NCBI RefSeq assembly: GCF_000150955.2 | Contig: NC_011670.1 | Location: 525,817 to 589,816 of the forward strand | Source: Phaeodactylum tricornutum CCAP 1055/1 | Taxonomy: Eukaryota > Bacillariophyta > Bacillariophyceae > Surirellales > Neidiaceae | Length of the DNA stretch: 64,000 bases | Reading direction: 5' to 3' | In this document: one piece after another, positions 52,261 through 62,652 of the stretch | Position numbering within the stretch: position 1 is the first letter of the stretch | Layout of the letters: each line of letters starts with the position of its first letter | Notes under the pieces: model-generated | Databases searched by the model: none | Told to the model about the DNA's origin: nothing | Seen by the model: only the letters and a program-made list of their open reading frames with translations | Made by a program: the position numbers and the translations under genes

Positions 52261-55200
52261 ATGCCGCTCACCATGTACAGATACCGTAGAAATGTATTTT
52301 TGCTAGTGATTGCTTCCTGTTCCTTACATAAAATCTGTCATTCATTCCAAATATCTCCATTGGCGTCTTGGCGAGTACCCTCAGCAAAGCTTGTTCGACG
52401 ACCTGGCAACATGATCTTGTTACGAAGACTACATAGAACTTCACGTCCTAATATTCCACTAAGGGGGAAAAGAAAATCGGGAAGCGATGAAGAAACGGCA
52501 AGTGATTCAAACGAGGATCTTGGCCGGAAGCGGTTGCTTTCTAAGGATCGGGCCATATCCGCCCTTTCCCAACCAAACGCTCCTACCCAAACTCCAAACA
52601 CGAACAACGATTCTACAAATAAGCAGTCAACTTCCAAAGCAGCTAGCTTACTGCCATCAAAGAAGGTTAAGAGTGATCGGCAGGAGGATGAGAGGACAAG
52701 GATAAAGAAAAACAACGCTCCAAAAGCTTCCACAGTGCCCTTGCAATCAAGATCTTCCGACCGCAGGTGGAAAAATTCGAAGCGGAGTCGAGAAATAACA
52801 CCGAAAGTACCCAATACTGCGAAAGCCGCCTATTCATCACTGCTACCGCCACCCCTATCGGGATCGAATGGCAGTGACGACGATTCATTGAGTACAGGCC
52901 TATCATCGTGGGAAGAATTTCTTGGCAAAGGGAAAGAGAGTAGTGGCTCTAGGACAACGCCAATTGTAGGACGTTCGCAAGAGAAGCGATCTCCTTCAAG
53001 AGTGGAAGCAAGGAAGCGTGAGAAGTCGAAGGAGGAGCAGGCTGACGAAAGTGACAACACTGACAAGCATCGGAATCTGCCGTCGATTCTGGATCTGTTT
53101 CCGTCAGCTCTCTCAACAAACCCAAACGAAAGGTCTGCATCCAGCTCAAAAGTGCTGTCGGAAGACGCAGGGAAATCGTATACATCGCTGGATGGAGTAC
53201 TGCCTGTGTCGGATCTGTTTTATCGCTCTTCGATACCGCAAGCGCAACGTATTGATGGGTCCGAGCAGGCGACCAATGCAACTGACGATGGCGAGGAAAG
53301 CCCGTATCGTAGGGCCGTTTCGCAAACACCCGGCAAGCAAGAAATGGCCAAAAAGCCGTCTTCCACAAAAAAACGCAGTGGTAGAAAAATGGTTCGACGC
53401 GGTATGGAGATGCTGGTTGGCGGTGTACCGATCAACGCCGACCCCCCGCAAAGAAACGTCGATCTCTGTTACGATAGATTGGCAGCTGACTGGGCCACTT
53501 CTATAAGTTTAAATACCCGAGAATTTGGGCCTCTTTTACATGGTGCCAGCATCCCAAAAGTATCGTTGAAGGAACGAGGCTTGTTTTGCGAGTACTTTTG
53601 CCATGCCGCCATGAAATGGGATGTCTGTCCGACAGATTTACAGTCCATTATCGATTCGCATTCAAAGCAAATTTCAGGCTTTGAGGTAAGTGCCTGGAAA
53701 AAGACCTCCGCACACCTTCCTGGAGGCAAGGACTTGGACAAATTAGCTGAAAGTATTAGCAAGGATATATTGTCAAGGTTACACGAAGACAGCGACACTA
53801 GTGATTCTATGATCACAAAAGATACTCGACACGACGGCAAAAGCTCCGGCGACGGAATTCCACGAATAGCTGCAAAGCTTGATTTACACGCTAAGGATTC
53901 AAGAAAGCAAAGGTCGAGGAGGTCAAAATCGAAAGCATATGCTCAGTCTAAAGCAAAGGGATTTGGAAAGGATAAAAATGGCGCGAGGAGATCAAAAAAG
54001 GAATTTGTGGACACCGATGCTTTGGCCTTGTACAGCAATGAATTCAAAATAATGGCACAGCCTATTGGTATCTCGAAGTCCGATCTGGAAAGCGGCGGAC
54101 AAGGCACTCAGGTTTTCGAGTCAGTTTTGCGGAAGGCTTTTGAAACCCATCCAGTGCTCATTGAGGCAATTGGAGAGTTCCACGTCGATATTTACAACTG
54201 TACGATCGAGGGAACTGGTCCAGATTCTTCATTGTATTCGGTCGAATTTGGGGTATTTCCAAAAAAGGTAATTCACCAAAGCGAGAAGCCGGAATTACTT
54301 CATAAAATGATAGAAGCTCTGCGTTTTATATTGGATACAGACGACTCAGAAGATACATTGAACTCTACCTTGGCAAGGATCGCAAGCGAAGAATATCGGT
54401 GGTCTCCCAGTATTAGGGAGCGTGTTGCTCTGCAGTTTAATGATCAAAACGCACCCAACCAAAGGCTTCTCTATACTGTCAATGCTGGGGTACTAGAGTT
54501 TGAAATTGGAGTTTCCCGCGCAGAGCTGGAATCAGGAGGTGATGGTGGCGAAATTTTTCAATCCGTGTTAGAGAAGGCCATCGGTGGAGCTATGCGGAAC
54601 TCTCTGGCTGGTTTTCACTTTTCTATTACACATTTCACGCTTGATGATCACGACGATGGAACATCGTTAGTTTCTGCTGATGTACAAATGGAGACTTCTG
54701 AGCCGATTGCCCGATCTGAAAATCGTTTGATCGAAAAAAATCTTCGGGCGGCTTTGGCTCAAGCTTTTGAAAATGGTAGTATCATTTTGAATTTGGCCGC
54801 AGAAGCGAAGAAAGAAGAAAGATGGCCTAAGGAAGTACGAGATCGAGTTGTCGAAGAATGTCTATTTGAAGACGATGATGGAGACGAACCTGTATCGGGT
54901 CTCGGGCCCGTTTCCTATCCTTTTGGAGCTACACGGGTTTTGTTGACAGAAGACAACGACGAAATCGGAGATACCTTCGAAGTCGATAAGAATGATTACT
55001 CTCAGAACGATTTATTCTTGGGTGGAGGCAACGACGGTGTCTTCTTTGACTACTCGGAAGAAAATGCGTTCCGGGCTCCTTTCCGAGGACAGCTTGGCTT
55101 GCGGCTGGTCGATGCGGTCACGGAACGTGCCAAGCAGCGGCAGCCCCGCGTAATCGCGATAGGTGATGTCCATGGATGCATCGATGAGCTACAAGACTTG

Positions 55201-55824
55201 CTACGTCAGTGCGACTATCGACCAGGCGATCTGGTCGTTTTTCTTGGCGATCTAGTATGCAAGGGTCCTGACAGTATTTCGGTCGTTCAAATGGCCCGTG
55301 AAATCGGGGCTTTTGGTGTAAGGGGTAATCACGACTTTGAAGTAATTCGGTGGCACCAAGCTATCAAGTCCGGAGTAGACCCTCCGGTAGTAGGCTCAGA
55401 GCATTTTCACATTGCGTCTTGTTTGAGCAAGGCCGACATGAAATGGATGAACAGTCTCCCTTGGTACTTGTCTAGCAAAGAACTTGGGTCGCTTTTTGTG
55501 CACGCCGGCTTTGTTTCTGGGATCAGGCTTGCAAAGCAAAACCCTCGCCTGATGATGAACATGCGCAGCATTCTTCCTGACGGTACGGTTACATCAAAGT
55601 TCTTCAACAACTGGCCCTGGGCACGTCTCTGGGACGGTCCGCAAACGGTTTTATTCGGCCACGACGCCGACCGGGGCTTACAGCAATACGAGCACGCTAT
55701 TGGACTCGACACTGGCTGCGTGTACGGTGGACGATTGACCGCTTGCATACTTCCCGAAAAGAGGTTAGTCAGTGTGAGTGCAAAGCGGGAGTACTTCAAA
55801 TACCGTCGAAAGCACTATGATTGA
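52261..55824 (+). CDS. ApaH-like phosphatase (ALPH) with very long N-terminal extension
   Basis: A 1187-aa, single-exon protein. Residues 963-1187 are a PPP-superfamily metallophosphatase of ApaH-like (ALPH) type: GDVHG at 968-972, GDLVCKGPDS (Lys as in ALPHs, where bacterial ApaH usually has Arg), RGNHD, and FGHDADRGLQ. ApaH cleaves dinucleoside tetraphosphates; one trypanosome ALPH is an mRNA-decapping enzyme. The other 960 residues are unusual. A signal-peptide-like start (VFLLVIASCSLHKICHS/FQISPL, Phe29) suggests a plastid or secretory route; then comes a long Ser/Lys-rich disordered part to about 380, a folded stretch (430-540), and a duplicated domain at about 600-670 and 747-830 sharing IGxSxxxLESGGxG. 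The function of the repeat is unknown. An in-frame ATG at 52273 is an alternative start. Confidence 0.85.
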   Translation: MPLTMYRYRRNVFLLVIASCSLHKICHSFQISPLASWRVPSAKLVRRPGNMILLRRLHRTSRPNIPLRGKRKSGSDEETASDSNEDLGRKRLLSKDRAISALSQPNAPTQTPNTNNDSTNKQSTSKAASLLPSKKVKSDRQEDERTRIKKNNAPKASTVPLQSRSSDRRWKNSKRSREITPKVPNTAKAAYSSLLPPPLSGSNGSDDDSLSTGLSSWEEFLGKGKESSGSRTTPIVGRSQEKRSPSRVEARKREKSKEEQADESDNTDKHRNLPSILDLFPSALSTNPNERSASSSKVLSEDAGKSYTSLDGVLPVSDLFYRSSIPQAQRIDGSEQATNATDDGEESPYRRAVSQTPGKQEMAKKPSSTKKRSGRKMVRRGMEMLVGGVPINADPPQRNVDLCYDRLAADWATSISLNTREFGPLLHGASIPKVSLKERGLFCEYFCHAAMKWDVCPTDLQSIIDSHSKQISGFEVSAWKKTSAHLPGGKDLDKLAESISKDILSRLHEDSDTSDSMITKDTRHDGKSSGDGIPRIAAKLDLHAKDSRKQRSRRSKSKAYAQSKAKGFGKDKNGARRSKKEFVDTDALALYSNEFKIMAQPIGISKSDLESGGQGTQVFESVLRKAFETHPVLIEAIGEFHVDIYNCTIEGTGPDSSLYSVEFGVFPKKVIHQSEKPELLHKMIEALRFILDTDDSEDTLNSTLARIASEEYRWSPSIRERVALQFNDQNAPNQRLLYTVNAGVLEFEIGVSRAELESGGDGGEIFQSVLEKAIGGAMRNSLAGFHFSITHFTLDDHDDGTSLVSADVQMETSEPIARSENRLIEKNLRAALAQAFENGSIILNLAAEAKKEERWPKEVRDRVVEECLFEDDDGDEPVSGLGPVSYPFGATRVLLTEDNDEIGDTFEVDKNDYSQNDLFLGGGNDGVFFDYSEENAFRAPFRGQLGLRLVDAVTERAKQRQPRVIAIGDVHGCIDELQDLLRQCDYRPGDLVVFLGDLVCKGPDSISVVQMAREIGAFGVRGNHDFEVIRWHQAIKSGVDPPVVGSEHFHIASCLSKADMKWMNSLPWYLSSKELGSLFVHAGFVSGIRLAKQNPRLMMNMRSILPDGTVTSKFFNNWPWARLWDGPQTVLFGHDADRGLQQYEHAIGLDTGCVYGGRLTACILPEKRLVSVSAKREYFKYRRKHYD

Positions 55825-56471
55825 TGTTAGCTTGGTATTAGCTTATTCCAATGTCTATATTGGAGGTAGCTACCGTATAAAAGTGTCCGAGGTAATCCGT
55901 CCTCTCTCGCCTACTTAGTTGCTCACTATAATTATGTCGCAGCTCCTTATTAACAGCAAAAGATATTGTGACAGCAAGCAAAGCTGTCAAAAAACGTACT
56001 GTATGAGTTCGGTTCCCGGTCACAGCTCCAGTCGAGTCCGTGATCAGGATTCGATCTCCATAACCGAGAACGTGAGCAAGGTCTATTACATTCTTTACAG
56101 TTAACTTTCAATTTTTAGATTTCACTACTGACCGTTTTCTCTGTCGGTGAGATTCTGACGTACGGTGCCAGACACACGCACGTTGCCGAAGCACTCTCGA
56201 ATTCTTTTTTTGCTGGCGTGACGATTCGCGAATCTTGCTATCGATTCTGTAGATTCCTACGGAAGCAGAATTTCCAAAACAAGCGCGAAGGCATCAAATT
56301 TTGAAATTGTTCTGGACTGTGAGCGAGGAACGAACATAAGCACAAGGAAGACAACGTTGGCATCTCTTTTCCAAAAAAGGTTCGACAGGTCATGTCAATT
56401 TGACGCGGCTGTGTCGCGAAGTACCGATACTTGTCTTTCTTCTCTTTCGAACATATTTTCTTTGCTAAACC
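55825..56471. other. intergenic region
   Basis: A 647-base non-coding region between same-strand genes. GGACTGTGA at 56314-56322 is one base off the recurrent motif and lies about 150 bases before the next start codon. Confidence 0.35.
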
Positions 56472-57392
56472 ATGATGAAAAGCATCGCCTTGTACGATTC
56501 TACGGCATATTGTATGCAAGACGGAGATTATGTCTTTGTCCACAGCGACGAAGAGGGCGACGGTCACGACGACAAGTCTTATGATTACTGCGACGATATA
56601 GAAGTCACTGTGCCTACAGACAATGTCTGTGTCTCATTCCCCGACTTCCAAATCCTTCAAGATGAAATTTCTGATCATGTTGCGACGACTTCTTTCGATT
56701 TGGTCGACGAAACTGACGAAGGCATTGACAGCAACTTTTCATCGTCGGAGTATCCCATGCCTGATCTCGACTTCGTAGAAGACGATGACCTAGATGTGGC
56801 TTCTATTGAAGCGAGGGTTCAAGTCCTTTCCTTCGACCAGTCAATGTTGGTTCCAAAGCTTTCCCCTAAGCCAGGGGAACGCTCTGAACGAAGCGAATCG
56901 TATTTGAAAACCACCCAGGCCGAATCTGGAGTGCATATAGATTCGACACGGCAAAAGGTAGATTGGATGTGCAGTCAGCTCCCCTTCAGAACTGAGATTC
57001 TCCCGGAAACCAGAAAAGGTGATGACGTACAAACAAAGTTGCTCTCTGACAAGAAGACCAACTTGGACCTGACCAACGCATCCATCGCTACCACAAACGC
57101 TGTTCGAAACCAACCCAGCCGTCTTTCGAATAAGAAGCGCCGAAAGCAGCTTAAAACCGCAAAAAAAATGGCAGCCAGCGTTGCGTCTCTCCAGCGAGTA
57201 GCCAAAATACCAGCTGATGCTATCACCGAAACCAATCATACTCGTGGGCGTTCTGTGAAAAAACAGCACGCGCAGGCTTCTCCCACCAACCGACGATCCT
57301 CACAAAAAGTCGCCAACATAGCAGTTTCCTGCGCTACCCACTCATTGGCGCTCTATCGTGAGCAAGTCACACTCCAATGCGGCAAGTCATAA
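56472..57392 (+). CDS. unrecognised protein, acidic N-terminus and basic C-terminus
   Basis: A 306-aa protein, no intron, beginning with two Met codons. I do not recognise the family. Residues 1-125 are strongly acidic (runs of Asp and Glu such as HSDEEGDGHDD and DFVEDDDLDVASIE), and from about 210 the protein is basic with a likely nuclear localisation signal (SNKKRRKQLKTAKK) and further Lys/Arg patches. No membrane segment or signal peptide. The charge layout suggests a nuclear regulatory or chromatin-associated protein, but this is only a guess from composition. The codon pattern and length support a real gene. Confidence 0.6.
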   Translation: MMKSIALYDSTAYCMQDGDYVFVHSDEEGDGHDDKSYDYCDDIEVTVPTDNVCVSFPDFQILQDEISDHVATTSFDLVDETDEGIDSNFSSSEYPMPDLDFVEDDDLDVASIEARVQVLSFDQSMLVPKLSPKPGERSERSESYLKTTQAESGVHIDSTRQKVDWMCSQLPFRTEILPETRKGDDVQTKLLSDKKTNLDLTNASIATTNAVRNQPSRLSNKKRRKQLKTAKKMAASVASLQRVAKIPADAITETNHTRGRSVKKQHAQASPTNRRSSQKVANIAVSCATHSLALYREQVTLQCGKS

Positions 57393-58554
57393 ACGGACTT
57401 TTAATGCTTTTATTTGTGATATTCCGTGTTTCCATTTCAGTTTTCTCCCGTCGAAAAGACACAAAAACCAATCAACAAAAAACTCATTGATCTTCATACT
57501 TTGCTATTCGGAAACCCTATAAAAAAAAAGATGACTGTAATCTAATTTCATAACAAACCCAAAATATTAATGGATCGATGATCCCAAAGATCATTGATCC
57601 CGCTTTGTTGCGAACGCAAGGGATGGATGGAATATACAACAGTGTTTTCCGGTAATGCTAGGCGAGAGAACGCATTCTCACTCCATTTTTCGGAACGCAA
57701 AAAGGCACGCCCGTGCGGAGTTGACAGTGACGTAAAATTCGTTTCCTGACAGTGACATCACAAAAGTTCCAGCTGTCAACAGGAACTCCAAGATGTTCTT
57801 CAAATCCGGGTTAGGAGGTATTGGCGAGAGCTGCATCTGGTACTATTCAGCGCCTTTGTATTTTCTCCTAATTTTTATAGATTAAAGTTGATAAAGCATC
57901 GATCTATTTCGAAATGAAAATAGAAGCGCGGAAGAGAGTGAAAATCTTCGTATGAGACATCCTTTTCGGACATTCAAATGTTCGAGGTGACAGAGATGTG
58001 AATTTTGCCACGCTCTGGGACGAATTCACTGTCAGGTGGGGCAGGGCTCGTCGCAAGATCTGGACACCACATCATGTTTGTAGCGTGCGATTGATGAGGT
58101 GGTCCCATTGAAGCACGGTACTGTTTTGACGCAGATCTGTTCTTCTCCTGCTGGTGCGGTGTCGAGTAACGTTCTTTCCAACCTTGTGGTTTGGGTCGTT
58201 TGTGGCATATTATTTGTTGCGGAAATAAGGTGTGTCTGTGTAAGCTTGCATTTGTCCTACATTACTATTCTTGTTTCAAGCGGATAGCACAGGAAAGCGG
58301 AAATACAATCAAGCGTACCTGACTGTGAACTCATGGGATTCGACAAGTAAGTCCCGATTGATCTCCTGAAGGGATGGCGTTGGTGGAAGCTTAGTCCAAA
58401 TCGTGCTTTCCCACTGCAGTGGCGAGGCGCAGGTAATGAGGGACCTTCTTTCGATATAGGCTGCATGGTCTGGGTTTGAGGCAAACAAGAAATAACTCAC
58501 CTTTGTTTTCATGTTACTTTCTTTGCCAGACGTTCTACGGTTACCACGATTGCC
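57393..58554. promoter_or_regulatory. 1.2-kb upstream region of PreP with four copies of the recurrent motif
   Basis: TGACAGTGA at 57722-57730 and 57747-57755 (25 bases apart), TCACTGTCA at 58026-58034 and TGACTGTGA at 58320-58328. There is no convincing coding sequence. The farther copies are 800 bases from the PreP start, so an unrecognised non-coding transcript or a 5'-UTR intron may lie here. Confidence 0.4.
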
Positions 58555-61500
58555 ATGTGGGCATTTTGTGCGTGGGGAGTTCGTCGTGGCTCTGTCGCAG
58601 CCTTTTCCGTGGCTGCGTCTCGCAATGCAGCGGTGACGGCAAAAGCATCGACTATTGTCCGGGGCGGATGGGCCCCGCGTACGTTCCTTCCGTCTACAAA
58701 AGTCGGTACGCTCCTGCGACAGAGTACGACTGCGGCTGCAGCTACAGTCGTAACAAGCAAGGAAGATTTACTCAAGGCGCTAGAAGTCACGCATCCAGCC
58801 TACGATGTTGTTGAAAAAGATGTGGTGGATGAGTACGGTGCTTACTGCACGTTGTATCGTCATAAAAAATCGGGCGCGGAGCTCTTGTCGGTGGCAGTTG
58901 ACGACGATAATAAAGTGTTCGGCATTACCTTTCGAACACCGCCGGAAGATTCGACCGGTGTCCCGCACATTTTAGAACATTCCGTCTTGTGTGGCTCTCG
59001 AAAGTACAAGACCAAGGATCCTTTTGTCCAGCTGCTTCAGGGGTCGCTTCAAACATTCCTGAACGCCTTTACGTATCCTGATCGCACTTGCTATGTGGTG
59101 GCATCCCAAAATACCAAAGATTTCTATAATCTGATCAACGTCTATGCGGATGCTGTGTACCATCCTAGAGCAATCGATGATCCAAACGTTCACGCTCAGG
59201 AAGGATGGCATTTGGAACTTGAGGACAAGGCTGGACCATTAACATACAAGGGTGTGGTGTACAACGAAATGAAAGGTGTTTACTCATCGCCAGATTCCCG
59301 TCTTATGCGAGCATCCCAGCGATCCATCTTTCCAGACAACACCTATGGTGTGGACAGTGGTGGCGATCCTCGCGTCATTCCCGAACTCAGCTATGAGCAA
59401 TTCCGCGAGTTTCATCGTAAATTCTACTCACCGTCCAACTCCCGTATTTACTTTTCTGTACGTTGCCCACGTTTATCTATAATACGCCGAAAGTGCCTTT
59501 CAAGTGATGTTCTCATTCGCTTCTTTTTCCTTTTGCATGCAACTAGGGAGACGATGATGTGTACCAACGCTTGGAATTGATGGATGAGTACCTTCAGGAA
59601 TTCGATATGCTGCCGGATGCAAAAGAAAAGTCCCAGATACAGTGGCAGTCCAAAACGTACATGGAGCCTAAGAAAGAATTTGAAACGTATCCTGCTGGTG
59701 CGGACCAGCCTGAGACTCACTTATTAACCGTAAACTGGCTTTTGAACGACAAGCCCATGACTTCTTTCGAAGAATTGACGCTCGGGGTACTTGATCATTT
59801 ACTTATGGGTACCACATCTTCCAAATTACGCAAGACTTTGATGGAAAGCGGTCTCGGTGAAGCCATTACCGGTGGAGGTTTGTCGGATGAGCTTTTGCAG
59901 GCCACTTTTTCCGTAGGTCTGAAGGGAGTGCAAGGTGAAAAGACGGGAGAAGTTGAAAAACTCATTGTAGATACCTTGACTGGGATTGCAAAGGACGGCT
60001 TTGACGAAGACGACATCGCATCGAGTCTGAACACTATTGAGTTCCAAATGCGTGAGTTTAACACTGGATCTTTTCCCAAAGGGCTCAGTTTCATGCTCGG
60101 ATCAATGAGCAAGTGGTTGTACGACAATTCTCCTACTGAGGCCCTCAAGTTCGAACGCCCTCTGGCGGAACTTAAGGAGAGAATTGCCGATTCAGGATCG
60201 AAAATCTTCCAGGACATGATCCAATCATACCTGGTGGAAAATACTCATCGTACCACGGTGGAATTGGCCCCATCCAAAACGCTGGAAGAAGAAATTCTCA
60301 AAGAGGAACGCGACCGCTTGGAAGAAATTAAATCAAAGCTATCGCAAGAGGATCTTGATGAAATTATCCACAAGACGGAAGAGCTGAAGAGGCTCCAATC
60401 ATCAGAAGACTCTGTAGAAGCGCGAGCGACCATCCCAAGCCTTGAACTATCTGACTTGAAACGAGAGACAACCGAATATCCTATTTCTGTTACGCAAAAC
60501 GAGAGCAAATCGGGGGTCACCGTTGTTCGTCATGAACTCGGCTCGACCAGTGGTATTGCTTACGTTTCAACCGCTATTGATATCTCGGGTGTATCTGTGG
60601 AAGACATTCCGCTGCTCCCGATATTTACGAAAATGATGACCCAAACTGGTGCGGGTGAATACGACTCCGTGGCTTTGTCGCGTCGTATCGGTACCCATAC
60701 AGGCGGTGTTGGAGTCAGTCTTCTGACAACTGCAGTACACCCAGAGGGATCAGACGAAAGTGTAACTGGAGACGGCGAGCACATGATTACGAAGATGTTG
60801 ATACAAGGGAAAGCGACCAGCGAAAAGGTGGATGAGCTCTTTTCCATCATGAATCTTATCTTGACGGATTCGAAGTTGGATTCTCAGAAAAAGGTTATTG
60901 AGATGCTGAAGGAATCTCGTTCTCGATTGGAGTCTAGCGTCCAAGGAGCTGGTCATGCCGTGTCGAATACCCGAATGAAGGCCCGTTATCGTGTTGGCGG
61001 ATACATTGATGAAATTACGTCAGGGATTTCTTACTTGCAAACCGTGAAGGAGCTAGTCAAGCAGGCTGAAGAGGATTGGCCTTCGCTATTGAGACGTTTC
61101 GAGAAAATCAGGAGCACCATTCTTGAGAAGTCAACGTGTCGCAGCGGCATGGTTTTGGACATCACGGCAGACGAAAAGGTTTTCGGAGACATTCAGCCAA
61201 GTGTAGAACAGTTTTTGACAGAGCTCCCGGGGGATGCCAATGGTGAAAAGCTGCAGAACTTTTACAAGGAAATTCATCCGTGGGTTCCCCATGCGAAGAA
61301 TATGATGGCTGAGTTCGCCCCTGTCAAGGACGAAGGTTTTGTCGTGCCCACCCAAGTAAGCTATGTTGGCAAGTCTGGTTTGTTGTACGACGAGGGAGAG
61401 CACATTCCAGGTTCGGCTGCAGTTGTGGCCCGATATTTAAGAACGGGCTACCTCTGGGACCATGTTAGAGTGATGGGAGGTGCCTATGGAGGCTTTTGTA

Positions 61501-61919
61501 CTTTTTCCCCATTTTCGGGATACTTTTCGTTTCTCAGCTATCGCGATCCAAATCTGGACAAGACGATTGATGTGTACGACGCAGCTGCTGACGCTTTGAT
61601 AGCGGCTGCTGATGCGCTCGAGAATAATCCAGAGGCCCTTGCGACAGCCATCATTGGTACAATCGGAGACATGGACGGTGCGCTGAGTCCTGATCAGAAA
61701 GGTGCTGCTGCTATGCAAAGGTGGCTCATCAATGAGAGTTCCGAATATCGCCAAAAGTATCGCGACGAAGTCCTGAATACGAAAGCGAGCGATTTTCGCG
61801 AGTTTGCTGAGCGCCTCAAGGGACTGAAATTGCCCTCTGTCGCTGTTGTCAGTTCCAAGGGAGCGTTCGAAACTGCGGCGAAGGCTGGAAAGGTATTAGA
61901 ACTCACGGACGTTTACTAG
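58555..61919 (+). CDS. presequence protease (PreP), M16C metallopeptidase
   Basis: Exons 58555-59457 and 59547-61919 encode 1091 aa, the usual length for PreP. The 89-nt intron starts GTACGT, ends AACTAG and is phase 0 (after FS, before GDDDVYQR). PreP degrades cleaved targeting peptides and other short peptides in mitochondria and plastids. The inverted zinc motif HxxEH is HILEH at 138-142, in GVPHILEHSVLCGSRKY; the following LNAFTYPDRTCYVVAS and VVYNEMKGVYSSPDS blocks are also diagnostic. A coiled-coil linker (about 550-600, EEEILKEERDRLEEIKSKL) joins the two halves. The N-terminal ~70 residues are rich in Ala, Arg, Ser and Thr and lack Asp or Glu until about residue 72, a mitochondrial-type transit peptide. 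ATG 58555 is chosen. Confidence 0.95.
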
Positions 61920-62652
61920 CTTTAAGTGACAAGTAGTAATGTTGAAAATGATCTCACTGTCAACAGAATTGCTAAAGCGTGTTAGACAAGTCAAGCAAAG
62001 CATCAGAAACTGTCGCAGTTGATGTTCTCTTTTGCTAGCTGTTTTACGGTTAAATTGCCATGGCTGCTTAACAGTAAGATGGACCTACCAGAAAAAAGTG
62101 AGTGCCAAGGTTGTCTTGCCGTTGAGGGCTTTCAGTATATACATTTACTTATCGTCCTCAAACAAGAAATTTCCTATCTAACCGTTAACTCCTTACGCGC
62201 GGAAAATCCTGTCAGGCATTTTCGGACATTTATAACTGTCAAAATACGGGTTTCTTGCAGAGAACAAACTGTTATTCAGCTGTTGGGCTCCGCCGCCTCT
62301 CTTTTTCTCTAGAGGAATGTTGTCCATGCATATTTTTCAATAAGAGCGTGCCTGTACGTAGAATATATACCAAGACTTACACGACAATGCTCGCCTGCAA
62401 GCCAAGGTGGCCTAACAAACTCAGCAAGTCAGGCGCTTCAAAAACACCTCCGCATCAAACTTTAACGCTGGGTGACTACTCAAACAGGTCAACCGTGTTC
62501 TTGTGTTGGCAGCTGGGAAGACTCCCACTTGAGGTGTCTAACCTTTTGTTCCATGACAACCAATATCATCGACCTTCCTAGAGAACCAGACTTCGAAGAG
62601 GCACCTGATTGCCGAAAGTTGGCGTCCGAGGGGGACCTCACCACAGGTGACG
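61920..62652. promoter_or_regulatory. intergenic region before the hnRNP-like gene
   Basis: A 733-base non-coding region. TCACTGTCA at 61954-61962 lies right after the PreP stop. Several short frames have no family resemblance. The promoter of the last gene should lie in the right half. Confidence 0.35.
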
